This document shows positions 54,252 to 64,000 of a stretch of 64,000 nucleotides of DNA, piece by piece. The DNA is taken from contig OW051492.1 in assembly GCA_932521035.1 (NCBI GenBank), positions 9,858,001 to 9,922,000 on the forward strand. The letters run 5' to 3'. The notes beneath the pieces were generated by a model. The model worked only from the letters and a program-made list of their open reading frames with translations. It made no database searches and was not told the origin of the DNA. Origin of the DNA: Oscheius dolichura (lineage: Eukaryota; Nematoda; Chromadorea; Rhabditida; Rhabditidae). The translations under genes were made by a program, and so were the position numbers. The stretch's first letter is position 1; every line of letters starts with the position of its first letter.

Positions 54252-54280
54252 AACATGGCATATGAAGTCATAAGCAAATA
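54252..54280 (-). promoter_or_regulatory. Shared upstream box of glycine-rich genes (copy 4)
   Basis: Minus-strand TATTTGCTTATGACTTCATA, then TGCCATGTT. Confidence 0.75.
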
Positions 54281-54584
54281 TGGCGACTGGTAGGGTAAAA
54301 CAAGATCAGGCGGGGCACAATGCTCGTTGATTTTACATCCATAAGCATCCAACAAAGTTTTTATTTAATGTGAAGTTAGACATTGGCCGCCTTCTTGCAG
54401 ACGCGCATTCCAAGACTTGTAGGGCAAGAATATCGTTCCAAGATCCAGCAGAGACTCCAACAGTAGTAATGTGCATCTGAAAAAAGTCGAAATTGTTCTG
54501 GCGGTGTAACTACCGGGAGCCTAGAGACTGACAGCGCTTACCCACTTCCCCCCGCTGCTCGGCAAATTTGGAGCGTGTTTGCAC

Positions 54585-54830
54585 AGAGTTCAATTTCGAC
54601 TAAGTCAACGTTTGTGGGGCTTGTGATTTTTTTCTCAGCCCGTCTGAGCTCTATCTAGAACCATTAGAATCGACTTGACGTGCTCTTCAAGACGGTTTTT
54701 GAATTTTGGAAAATGATCATGAAATACCCAAGATACGGACACAAACTCCTGACACGCCCGTTTTACAGCTGAATACGGGGGCGCGCCCAAAATCCCAGCG
54801 TCGGCGCCCGAGCAAGGAGAGAGACACGAG
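54585..54830. repeat. Long foldback repeat, single arm (copy F3)
   Basis: AGAATCGACTTGACGTGCTC TTCAAGACGG ... ATACGGACACAAACTC matches one arm of the repeats at 17163 and 18026. The opposite arm is not seen. Confidence 0.65.
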
Positions 54831-54835
54831 CCCTG

Positions 54836-55081
54836 TTAAAGGGACTGTCAGGGACCTAAGAAGCTGACTGTAGATTTTCGCGGGCTTTGAGAAAGCGTGA
54901 GAAATGAGTTTTTCGTGCATGCGCAATTTGCAAGTTTCTTCGTGTTTTAAATTTTTATTTTGATCACTTGACCTTACTTCCCATCAATAATAGAAGGCAG
55001 GTCAAGAAAGCGCTAGAAAAAAACGTTCACGGCGCGCCGGGACCCGTGAACGCTATTGTAGGTCCCTGACAGTCCCTTTAA
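54836..55081. mobile_element. TTAA-flanked palindromic MITE (M1)
   Basis: TTAA at both ends. The inverted ends TTAAAGGGACTGTCAGGGAC (CTA) are perfect over 23 bases, and the element is 246 bases with no coding content. TTAA duplication is typical of piggyBac-type transposition. Confidence 0.85.
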
Positions 55082-55174
55082 TGGCTACAATGGATGAGAT
55101 GGTAGGCCACTACATCACCGAGGTTGTCAAGTTGAGGAGTTGACACTCGAGAGTCTGTTTTTTCTCAAAACTGC

Positions 55175-55484
55175 AGGCCAGCAGCTACAGCAGTTGATGC
55201 CAAACCCATTCGATAACAGCACCGTGCCGGCCTCCACCTCTCCCGTTTCCGCCGCTTGCCCCGTCTGCCCAATTCCAACCGAGAAGACTTGTCCTACCGT
55301 TCCCAGCTCTCCCGCCTGCCCTACCCAGAGGCCAAATACCTGCCCTCCCACTCCTACTTGTCCTCCACCGCCCCCTCAACCAACCTGCCCAGCCTGTCCC
55401 ACCTCTGCCCCTGCTTGCCACCGCCATTGTCCCAGCGGCCTGCCTTACGACTATCCCACCGGCCCTGGCACATCTGACTGAGGA
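55175..55484 (+). pseudogene. Truncated paralogue of the lectin linker exon
   Basis: Behind an ACTGCAG acceptor, QQLQQL and the CPVCPIPTEKTCPTVPSSPA, CPPTPTCPPP part copies exon 3 of the 51460 gene, then stops at 55479-55481. No signal peptide, chitin-binding or lectin domain. Confidence 0.65.
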
Positions 55485-55553
55485 GTGAAGAAATAAATAA
55501 CACAAGATGTTTATTGGTGAAGTTTAGCGATGCCTTCGTCTGATCAGTCATCA

Positions 55554-57667
55554 CTACTTGTTGACCGGCTGCTTGCAAATGTAGGTATGCATACTGGTGC
55601 AATAGTCGTCGTCCCACATTGACCAATATTGAGCGTTATAAGTTATCATCTGAAGAAGCCTCCATATAACACCATATAAAAAAAAAATACTTACGCTGTT
55701 GCAATATTGTCTGAGTTGGTAATTGTCCGGCTGTTGGGTTGGCACTGGTCGCCAGTTAGAATAGTCCATCTACAAATCTTTACGGTAATTACTGTAGCGT
55801 CTTTCACCCTACCGGGGTACCATCATAATTTCTAAAGTCCGGAAAATCAGGCCCAGTTCTATAGGAGCCAATCCAGAAGAATCCTGCTCCTGACGAGAGC
55901 AGGGCAGGGGCGGTCGAGTTTACGTAATCTACAATAAATATACAGTTACAGTAACCCAGGAAAGATACCGATGATGAAAGCGTTCTCGTCCTTGCTGTGG
56001 ATCGAGGCCAAGTCTCCCCCCTGACTTCTGCAAGCCCGTTGAGCGTCAGTACCATTTACCGTCGCATTTCCAACAGAGTAACAGTTTCCGTTGAACTGCT
56101 TCCATCCGGCAGGGCAGGCGGCTAAAAGAAGGGTCATTACTCGGTAAAATAAAGAAATCCCCACTTTTTGGGGCTTGAGTTGGTTGACTTGGGCAGGCAG
56201 GAACAGTAGGGCACGTTTTCTCCGGAGCAGGAGCTGGGCAGGTGGGACATTTTGGAGCTGGTGTGGTTGTGGGGCAGGCACCTACTGTAGGACAGACTGG
56301 GCAGGACAAAGGAGCAGCAGTAGGGCAAGCTGCAGCGGGAGGGCAGGTTTGATTAGCCTGCTGGTTGGGGCAAGCGTCACAAATAGGAGACGGAGGGCAG
56401 GTCTTCTCGGTTGGGCAGGCTGGGCAGGTAGGTGGAGGAAGAGTGCTGGGTGAAGGGCCGTCCGTCGTGGAGCTTCCGGAATTGTCTGGGGAACGAGTAG
56501 TATGGTTTCTAGGAGGATGATGATCCTCTCCAGAATCTCCGCCGTCAGTACTTCCAGAAGAGCCACGAGTAGTACTATCAGATGAATCTCCCTCCTCTGA
56601 ACCATCACCACCGGAAGGAGTCGAGTTCCCGTCAGGACCTCCAGTAGAACCGCGGGGACGAGTAGTGCTAGATGAATCTCCCTCCTCTGAACTATCACCA
56701 CCGGAAGGTGTCGAGTTTCCGTCTGGACTGCCGGTAGGTTTCGGTGTTCCATGGGGATTAGGAGTAGTCTCCGACGAATCTCCGTTGTCATCGTCTTGTG
56801 GTCCTTCTGTGGTTGGGTCGCCAGGAGACGCGGTAGGGTTCGGTGTACGGCGCGTGCTGTCCGATGAATCTCCTTCCTCCGAACTTCCACCGGAAGAAGT
56901 GGTAGATTTTGGTGTGCCACTGGGACGAGGAGTGCTGTCCGATGAATCTCCCTCCTCCGAGCTTCCGCCGTTTGAACTGGTAGTAGGTTTCTTGGTGGAC
57001 AAACGGTGCCCGCGTGTTGTGCCTCCAGACGAATCTCCTTCCTCCGAAGAGCCGCCGCTGGGAGTGGGCTTCGGTGTACTGTCGGGATGAGGTCGAGGAG
57101 AAGATGAATCCCCATCGTCGTCTTCGCCTCCTTCTGTTGTAGAGCCGTCGGGAGAGCCAGCAGGACGAGTTGTACCATCGGAGGAATCTCCTCCCTCCGA
57201 AGAATCGCCGCCGGTAGAGCCAGTAGGATTCGCTGTAGTGAGCTCTTGGCAGGGCTTATAATCCTTCAACATAGCCATGAGACGCTCGTTAAGGTCCTCG
57301 TCCGAAATGTCAGCACTGCGGACTTTTCGAGCTGGAGCTGGAGTTGTCTTTGTAGCACACTTGCTCATGTCCGTATCATCACACATTCCTTTATCCTCAT
57401 GCCAGCTAGTTCCTAAAAGAGTAATATCCCCCTAGGAAGAAGAAATCATACCTTTCGGGCAGCTAAAATCCATTCGTTTTCCATTTGAGCAGGCGATGAA
57501 CTTCCGACACTGGTTAGGATTCGCGTAGAAGCCGTCATCCCCGCATTTGAAGCCGCCTGAAATTTGTTGGCCTATTCTTTTTTCTCTTTATTCTTACTCG
57601 AAGTGACCGTTTCCAACTGGATGAAGAACAGACAAAGGGCCAAGTTGACGCCCACAATGGAGACCAT
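55554..57667 (-). CDS. Secreted chitin-binding (CBM14) plus C-type-lectin mosaic (paralogue B)
   Basis: Seven exons, 57667-57598, 57556-57452, 57412-56165, 56121-55969, 55928-55813, 55769-55695 and 55649-55554; 620 residues. Same layout as the 51460 gene: identical signal peptide, chitin-binding domain (FKCGDDGFYANPNQCRKFIA ... MDFSCPKG ... CDDTDMSKC), a much longer Ser/Glu/Gly-rich linker (SSEEGDSSD units), the cysteine-proline region, and a lectin domain (CPAGWKQFNGNCYSVGN, LASIHSKDENAF, FFWIGSYRTG, WSMWDDDYCTSMHTYICKQ). The expected second-to-last cysteine context is changed relative to paralogue A (WDDDYC for WNDWNC). The linker expansion explains most of the extra length. Exon phases are all conserved. 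Confidence 0.9.
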
Positions 57668-58801
57668 TGTGTCCTGAAAAGAACGGATTATTTTGAAGGG
57701 AAGAAGGAAAGGGAGGCGACAGAAGAGACCAGGAACTAGTAGACGATGACTGTCGGGGTCAGGTTCAATCATTAAGTAGTCCCGGCATCTGCTGAAAAAA
57801 TATTGAAATTGCCCGCAACCGGGCAGAACACGAGTTACTTTCTATTATTCTTATTGGCCCAGCTGTCGGTTCGAATGAAAACGACCATGAAAAAAAAAAA
57901 CTTAATGCAAGTGAGCACCAATTCGCCCAATAGACAAGAAGCTGTACAAAGAGACGCCTGCAAATATGAACATGAAGCTTCGTCCATGCGCCGCGACAAG
58001 GTACACAATTTTCATCATTTAAAAAAAAAAAGGTTTTATTTCAATAATCAGCGTGGTTAACGAGAAAAGCGGTTCTTGCTGTTGGAAGGTGAAAGGACGA
58101 GGCGGTATAGTCAAAACCAGCGGAACGAGGAAGACTCTAACGCGGAGCCTCCGCCAACACAACAGCCACTGACCGGCCAAGGCGCCCTTCCAGAAGATTG
58201 GGCACTTCTAGTCACTTGGTTATAAAAAATTCGGTAGAAGAGCGGAAAGGTCGCCACAGGTCGAAACGGATAACTTTGACAGACAGACGGCAGCCGAAGG
58301 CCCGCTGGTTTCTGAATGAAACTGCCGATTCGTCCTTTCCTCTCTCTCCCTGACTGTGGAGAAACTTCGGAAATCCAAGCATCCTCTGTTTATTTTCAAT
58401 GCTGGTGCGTCCGCCTAGCTATCATGTTCCATCATCATCACAGAGTTGACTTTTTCTGTTGGTTGTTGTCGTCGTCCTCCGCTTCGGTCATTTATCGAGA
58501 TATCCGAATGTTCCTTTCTTCGTCGGCACTTATTTTTTCTAGAAAACGCTTGCTTCCTGTTTTTCTAACATATTCCCTGTTCAAAGTATCCTTTTACAGA
58601 GATTAGAGCCCAGATTTCTATTTTTTTCATACTGAAAATACGGTAACAAGTTCGTTTATTTCCTGTATCATTCCTATGAAAAAATAATAAACAGAATACA
58701 CATTTTTCAGGATAACTTTCGATGCCCATACAAATGTAGGAACTCCCATGACGTCGAGGCCAATACCTACTGTAGGATCCTCCTGTGGGGTGGTTTCGGT
58801 C
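57668..58801. other. Duplicated upstream block, otherwise no gene seen
   Basis: 57670-58020 mirrors 51120-51459. Downstream, a plus-strand pair of exons (58508-58585 and 58711-58821) would encode a 62-residue peptide with CPYKC; it overlaps the minus-strand model at 58802 and is not supported well. Confidence 0.45.
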
Positions 58802-59103
58802 CTAAAAAAACTTCCCAGTAGCTTCTACCGCCACTGCAGGACCAACAGATCCTCCAACGATTCCTAAATCGGCGACAGATGTCTATTTCTATGTGGTTAC
58901 TGTGTTCTCGATGCTGTTTTCTTTCGTCTAACCGGTAATTGCTCACTCTCATTGAGGGTTTTAAATTGATAATAAACTTTTTCCTTTGTTTTACAGCGTA
59001 TATCCAATACCATTTCCACCGCTACGGCCTTCTTGATGTATTGAGATGAAACACCCGTTATACTACAATTTATTCCGTTTAGCGTTATTTGGACGAATGA
59101 CAT
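58802..59103 (-). CDS. Possible small gene or 3' neighbour, 72 residues
   Basis: Two exons, 59103-58947 and 58863-58802, in phase 1, with donor GTGAGC and acceptor GATTTAG. It reads MSFVQITLNGINCSITGV to VEATGKFF and a stop. The only hints are strand-like composition and conserved-looking splice sites. I do not recognise it. It follows the unrecognised gene at 59184 by 80 bases on the same strand. Confidence 0.35.
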
Positions 59104-59183
59104 GATACAACCAAATAACCAGAAAAAAATACAATCAAGGCTTCTTCAACGATAGCAAAATGGTAGAAGTTTGCATGTTTCAA

Positions 59184-59250
59184 TTAGTTCAAACGAGCAA
59201 AATATATATAATCTACATCCATCTCCCATTTGCTCGTTTGAACTAATTTA
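59184..59250. repeat. Perfect short inverted repeat at a gene's 3' end
   Basis: TTAGTTCAAACGAGCAAA and TTTGCTCGTTTGAACTAA flank a 30-base loop. It includes the stop codon of the 59184 gene. Confidence 0.8.
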
Positions 59251-61196
59251 TCGCATTTCGCATTTGAGTAGTGAGATGTCTTCCACCTGCCTTTCGTATA
59301 ACAGTAGACTATATTCAAACTATTTCTAACACCACCAACAAAGCCGTAATTTCTTGCAGCTTTAAGTAATAAAAACTTCTGTTTTTCTGCTTCGGTCATA
59401 CTTTGCCAGTCGTCATCAGAAAGAGGAACCTGGCCGTATTGTTCTTCATATAGCCACTTTACCCGCCCAGCCAAGTCATCATACCTTCTTCTACAAAATT
59501 TTCCTTTGTGATTAGGCTTGAAACTTTTCTTACGGCAATGGGATCTTTGGAATATTCTCTAGGAATTGTTGATAAGCATCGTCAGTGATTGTGTTAGCCG
59601 TTTTACTGGCATAGACAACTACACAACTGCCTCCTCGACGAAAACGGAAAAGTGCCTGACTTTCGTTCCTGACATAGAAGACATGGTTGTCAGATCCTTC
59701 AGTACTATCATAAACGAGGATCATGAACTGATCCCTGAAAAATATAATAGATTCTTGAAAATAAGCAGAAAAACATACGTGGTGTTTATTTTATCGAGCA
59801 TATTGGTGATACTCTCAGCTTTTTCCATATTGCTGGCCTTTCTATCCATTGTCCTCTCCACAAAGGTGGCGACTGAACTCCAGTAATCCAACTGAAAAGT
59901 GGACTGTCATTGTGTTGCTAATTGCCACCTTGAAATTCTGCTCGAACTTATCCAACACCCTTCCAAGTTCTTTGATATTTTCGATCATCGTTCCATCGCC
60001 CTTCCAACCATTTAGACCAGAGAATGCTCCGTGGAGCATCGCCTGAAATATATCAAATAAACATGGAAAAATCGAGTCCCTGGAACGGAGTGAGACAATC
60101 AATTTAAAATTCCCGCTGTTGTCACGTTTCCTTTAAAATAAAATGAACCATACCAATGTTCCTGCCAGGCCTTCTATCTGCTTCCTCCATTTGATGCCAA
60201 TTTCCCGTGAATTTAACGGATCGGCATTCAGACAGTACTTTATCGGGTTGGTGACATCGCGATCGATCGCACTGATTATGTCCTGGAAGCGAATTTTATA
60301 GGGAAAAGGGTGTCTAACCAAGAGCAAAGTCTGTGGTCGTCGGATGTTACACTCGTGTTTGAACTGTTCTATGGACTGATTCGATGGGGTGCCAAGTAGA
60401 TTCTCCAGGTAGCGCTGCTGATTGTCCACTTTGTTTATAATATCCTGAAAAAGAGGGAAATGACCGAGTGAACCGGGCCCTAACCTTCATAAAACTGTGG
60501 TGCACGATCAACGATTCAACACTCCTGAAGTCCTGTCTCATCTCTTCGTGTTGCTAGAACAATTTTGTGGCTGAACTAGAGCACCAAGTGGATTACCCGG
60601 CTGACTATGTTCTTCAAGTTTCCCAGCTCCTTCATAATTATTGCGGCATCGTCAATTCTGTTAAAGGGACTCTCCAGGACATTTTACAAAATGTTTCACA
60701 AATGTCCTGGAGAGTTGTAAACAACTTGGTCTCATTTTATAGAGAAAATAATATCAAAAAATAGTTTAGATAGTCGTATTATAGACGCCTCACTGTCCTG
60801 ACTTTATTCATAGTCAAAATGCCTCAATTTCTATTTAATTTTTTTGTAACATTGTTGCCAATAGCTCAATTTTTAGATGAAATAAAATGTGAAAATCATG
60901 AAAATCACCTTTGGCGAAACCGCCGCTTCGCCCGTAAAACCTCGGCAGCCGCGAATTCAACGCTAAAATTGTCCTGGAGAGTCCCTTTAAACTTGTCAGG
61001 CAAGGCGATGCTAGCTACAGATATAATAATTCCAGCGATCCCAGTGAACACAGCGATTGCTGGAGCAGCTTGAGTAAAATTCAATCCACCCAGAGCAATG
61101 CTGTTATTGACCTCGCTAATAGCTTCGATTACAGCTGGAACTGAGGCTAATTTCAACAATGGAACCACACTCACTTCCAACTGGAAACTCGTCCAT
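59184..61196 (-). CDS. Unrecognised multi-exon gene interrupted by a MITE
   Basis: Nine exons on the minus strand: 61196-61175, 61140-60909, 60657-60597, 60553-60485, 60444-60154, 60042-59929, 59891-59779, 59734-59534 and 59490-59184; 469 residues. Near the N terminus is one hydrophobic helix (FTGIAGIIISVASIAL), then charged helices (MKELGNLKN; QHEEMRQDFRSVESLIVHH), and a C-terminal part with FRFRRGGSCVVVYASKT and WLYEEQYGQVPLSDDDW. I do not recognise the family. A TTAA MITE (60661-60990) lies inside what would otherwise be one exon. In the model above part of it is read as exon and the rest is spliced out. The first exon and its 34-base intron are the weakest part. The last codons lie in a perfect 18-base inverted repeat (59184-59250). 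Confidence 0.6.
60661..60990. mobile_element. TTAA-flanked MITE inside a gene (M2)
   Basis: TTAA at both ends, inverted ends TTAAAGGGACTCTCCAGGAC, 330 bases. An extra internal copy of TGTCCTGGAGA makes a hairpin on the left. One arm of the CTGCCGAG..TTTACGGG family (60932-60951) is inside. The end sequence AAAGGGAC is shared with M1. Confidence 0.85.
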
Positions 61197-62165
61197 CTCT
61201 GGAGAAGGAGAGATTCTCAGTCTCTGGGGGAGACAGAATCGGACCGGTCCTCAATTAATAGATTAAATAGATTTATAGATAAGGTTAGATAGATTTGAAG
61301 CTAGCGAAGAAATTACATGGGCACACCCAAGAAGGAGGGATACGCCGCTTTTGTGATCTTAAATATACAAAACATCTGCCTTTGCTTTAGCATGTGTGAA
61401 ACACTAACGATGGCTCGATTTTTTTTTCGATTTTTTTGTAACTAGCTCGGGCATTTGTGAAACATTTTCGGAAATTTAAAAATCAAAATGGAGAGACGGA
61501 CAAGCTGATAGGCTGGGGGGCCGCGTTTCTGACGCGGCGAAGCCTTCTTGTAGGTAAAATAAAGTAGAAATTTGGACGTGAGATATCGAAAAGCGCCCAG
61601 AAAACGAGGGCCCCAACTGGCGTCGCCTCAGGCGGCTGTTAGAAATTCACCAACTGGCGTTTCCCGGAAGCCTTGGGCGGCTATTTCGCACTTTTCTCAC
61701 CGGTTATTTATTAGCTTACAATTTCTTTTGGCCGGAATCGTTAGCCGTTTTCAATCTAACAAAGGGGCGATGGCGAGTGCATTAGATGATGTTCTTCGTT
61801 TTTAGTTTGATGACAGAGACCAAACAGCGAAAGTGGCCATTAACATCCAGTAAGTGTTTCGAGGAGAAGAATGCCACGTGATAGCACCGAAACTTCTTTG
61901 GAGGGATGAGCCGGCCGTAGTTTGATGGGTGTTCCATCGAAAAACTGTGTTAGATAGCCTAGGTTAGAAGTCATTCTGACAAGACCGTCACCGCACTGCC
62001 CTATAGAAAAGCCGGACCAGCACAACCCTGGTCTGTACCAAAATGCGCTCACAAATTTCTAATTTTTCCCTTTTCGAATGCGAAGTGGGGTTCAGAGGTC
62101 TGTCGCGCATCCGTTACATGACCCACACGATCTAATTCACGAATTTTGGATTCATTTTATTCGGA

Positions 62166-62418
62166 TTAAAGGAACCCACAGGGACCTAGGCGGGTTACTG
62201 TAGCTGAAGAAAATGGGGCCGGGAAATCTACCGTTTCAAGAAAAACGGAATACAGCATCAGAACCGGCGTCAAAAACTGCATCGAATGAACTAGGTTTCA
62301 GCCAGTTTCCCCTTTTCTGTGGCCAGTAATGTCGCAAAACAAAAACGCGTTTGCCTGATCGGGTGCAGTCGCTGCGGGACCATTGCACCCACGTCGAGGT
62401 CCCTGTGGGTTCCTTTAA
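62166..62418. mobile_element. TTAA-flanked palindromic MITE (M3)
   Basis: TTAA at both ends, inverted ends TTAAAGGAACCCACAGGGAC (CT), perfect over 22 bases, 253 bases long. The inside carries GGTTACTGTAGCTGAAG and GTGCAGTCGCTGCGGGACCA, shared with the fragments at 53325 and 45555. Confidence 0.85.
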
Positions 62419-63678
62419 GAAAATTGTTAAAATACAGTTTCTTGAGTAATGCTGAGATCGAGACGATGCCTTTTTTCGTAGTTGAATTTTCATCAATATC
62501 GGGACATCATCAATAGGACGTTTTGTAGAAGAATCAGGATACAATTTTTCTGGCAACTTGGCCAACTTCGAATTAAAGTAAAGGAGAAGTGACGAAGGAG
62601 AGAGGAATTCAATAGGCGCGGCATCGCTGAATAGAGCCTGGACCGGAAGAACCGTTCCCGATTTTTTCCAATGTTTATAAGGCCAATAATGGGCCAATAT
62701 CCGGCCAATAATCTCTTTCCCTTCTTGATGAGGAAATTACCCAAAACAGTGCCGCTATTTTCCGGCATTGTTCAAGGTTATCCGACCAGAGGGGGTCAAT
62801 TATCCTCTCCAATGGTGTCTAAAGAACAGAGCCGAGAAGTTTTCTCTAGGGATAAAACCAGCTACCTGTTGATCTAACGGATCAACTTGACGTGAAGTTG
62901 TTGTTATTCACCCGCCATTCCATTGCCTTTGGAGATCAGACTTCGTTTTCCTCTGGCCCCGTTCCGAATATTCAAAGTTTCGTTGTTTATTCTCTCCCAG
63001 TTGGACAGAACAATGGCCACCGGTCACACGTCGACATAATGGGCACTGCGTCACGGCCAGTACTTCTTCTTCTTCCCCCTTATGTAACCGACCCCTTTTT
63101 TGAGTGCGGCGGCCGCCGGCCGCGCGGGGTGAGACTGGAACGCGATCTTAGGCTCTTGCCCACGAGTATAACTGGGTCAACCTAGAACAATAAATTGCTG
63201 AAATATAACCCAAAATAGAGTTTTTGAGGTGAACATAGTGTTTCTATCGACAACTCAGCAATTTCTTATTCTTATGGAATATAACCTATATCAGCTTGTC
63301 CGCCATAAAATTCTGAACAAGATAGACATTTAAAAAAATAAGCAAGGTCGAATTATTCGAGCGCAGGGCGCATTGGGTGAGTTTTTGGGTGCGGTGAGGG
63401 AGAACGTTGACCGTCTTTTGTTGTTGTGAGCGCCTGAGAAAAAAAATGCGTTGGAATTTCTGTGCGTCATTTGAGCTTTTGACTTTTTCTCGTATTTTTA
63501 CCATTTCATTTTGTATTTTTATGCTGCTTCTACTCATAATACATTGATCACGTTGCAATCAAGAAAATATGAAGGAATTATAGAAAAGAAAAAAGTGCTC
63601 CAAAATAAAAGTGCTAAAAATTCAAAGCGTGCGCATTTTTGTGTCTATCGCGTCCAAAAATTTCTGCAGGACTGTCCT

Positions 63679-63770
63679 TTAAAAAAGCAAAAACCTTTGA
63701 TCAGCACGAGACTCGAACCCTGGACCTCTCGCATGACGTGTAGGACAGACGAGGACAAGCAAAGCCACAA
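63679..63770 (-). repeat. tRNA-like unit (copy T6)
   Basis: Minus-strand B box GGTTCGAGTCT (63709-63719), then TCGTGCTGATCAAAGG and TTTTTGCTTTTTTA. The A box is weak. Confidence 0.5.
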
Positions 63771-64000
63771 AAATGCATATTTATCACATGCTTGTCTGCT
63801 TAAAATTATATTTTTACTGCATACATTTTTCCTTTTCATGGTCTACGGTTTATTAAGCATACTTGAAGTCAATATTGTAAAAGTTAGTTGCAAATCGTTC
63901 TCTTATACAATTTATAGGAAGGGACTGCATTAAAATTCACTCAATCACTGATAAAGTATATTATGGATCGAGCCACTAAATATGCTTTAAAAGATGTCGC

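Larger units (their letters stand above)
54105..55553. other. Repeat-rich intergenic
   Basis: Contents in order: promoter of the 53550 gene, half a long foldback repeat (about 54585-54830), a complete TTAA MITE (54836-55081) and a lectin-linker fragment (55175-55484). No intact gene. Confidence 0.6.
61197..64000. other. Repeat-containing region, no gene seen
   Basis: 2.8 kb. Contents: a short GC-rich hairpin (61519-61537), MITE M3 (62166-62418), a CpG-rich patch near 63105-63130, and tRNA-like copy T6. Open frames lack motif and splice support. Confidence 0.5.

Noticed and set aside
58508-58821. Two-exon plus-strand cysteine-bearing peptide (antimicrobial-like)
   Set aside because: Only three cysteines, weak signal peptide, and overlap with a minus-strand model. 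Not enough to call.
1-64000. CRISPR array, bacterial operon or phage features
   Set aside because: The window is eukaryotic: spliceosomal introns, SL RNA and TATA/poly(A) signals. No regularly spaced direct repeats were seen.

Overview
The window is nuclear DNA of a nematode, most likely a rhabditid. The evidence is direct. Two SL1 spliced-leader RNA genes lie on the minus strand (5' ends at 38134 and 38742). An MSP-domain gene is at 43663. Most introns are 36-45 bases long with (T)nCAG or (T)nAG acceptors, and several coding exons start right behind such an acceptor, as expected for trans-splicing. The genus cannot be told from the sequence.

Layout. 0.4-14.3 kb is a compact, conserved gene block: a REEP5/Yop1 ER-shaping protein (-), snRNP G (-), the PNISR splicing-associated protein (+), a membrane thioredoxin-domain protein (+, possibly in an operon with PNISR), an I-BAR/IMD protein of the MTSS/IRSp53 type (-), ribosomal protein eL41 (22 residues, +) and an alpha-type nicotinic acetylcholine receptor subunit (-). 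15-37 kb is repeat-rich. It holds an unrecognised gene (15.7-17.8 kb), a five-finger C2H2 protein (18.8-21.2 kb), a small coiled-coil protein (21.6-23.2 kb), a Ly6-like probable GPI protein with another gene nested in its first intron (27.7-30.1 kb), a probable F-box gene (30.4-32.6 kb) and a spartin orthologue (33.7-36.7 kb). 38.0-38.7 kb holds the two SL1 RNA genes. 39.6-57.7 kb is a cluster of secreted-protein genes: six short glycine-rich proteins (one of them at 28.0-28.9 kb), two chitin-binding plus C-type-lectin mosaics and two cystatin-like genes. Three paralogue pairs here face each other in opposite orientation. 58.8-61.2 kb holds an unrecognised nine-exon gene interrupted by a TTAA-flanked MITE. 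From 61.2 kb to the end I see only repeats.

How the parts relate. The six glycine-rich genes share a TATA box 53-75 bases before the ATG and TGTACA motifs in the 3' UTR. Four of them also share an upstream TTTGC-TA-TGACTTCA box. They look like one co-regulated set, perhaps for cuticle, pharyngeal or gut lining, together with the chitin-binding lectins.

Repeats. The window carries several miniature-element families: about a dozen ~90-base hairpin elements (arms near CTGCCGAGATTTTACGGGTGC), three TTAA-flanked palindromic MITEs, long foldback repeats, and six tRNA-like units with internal Pol III boxes, five of them followed by TTTGCTTTT. Exon boundaries were deduced by eye from splice consensus and reading frame. 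Protein names rest on remembered family motifs, with no database search.
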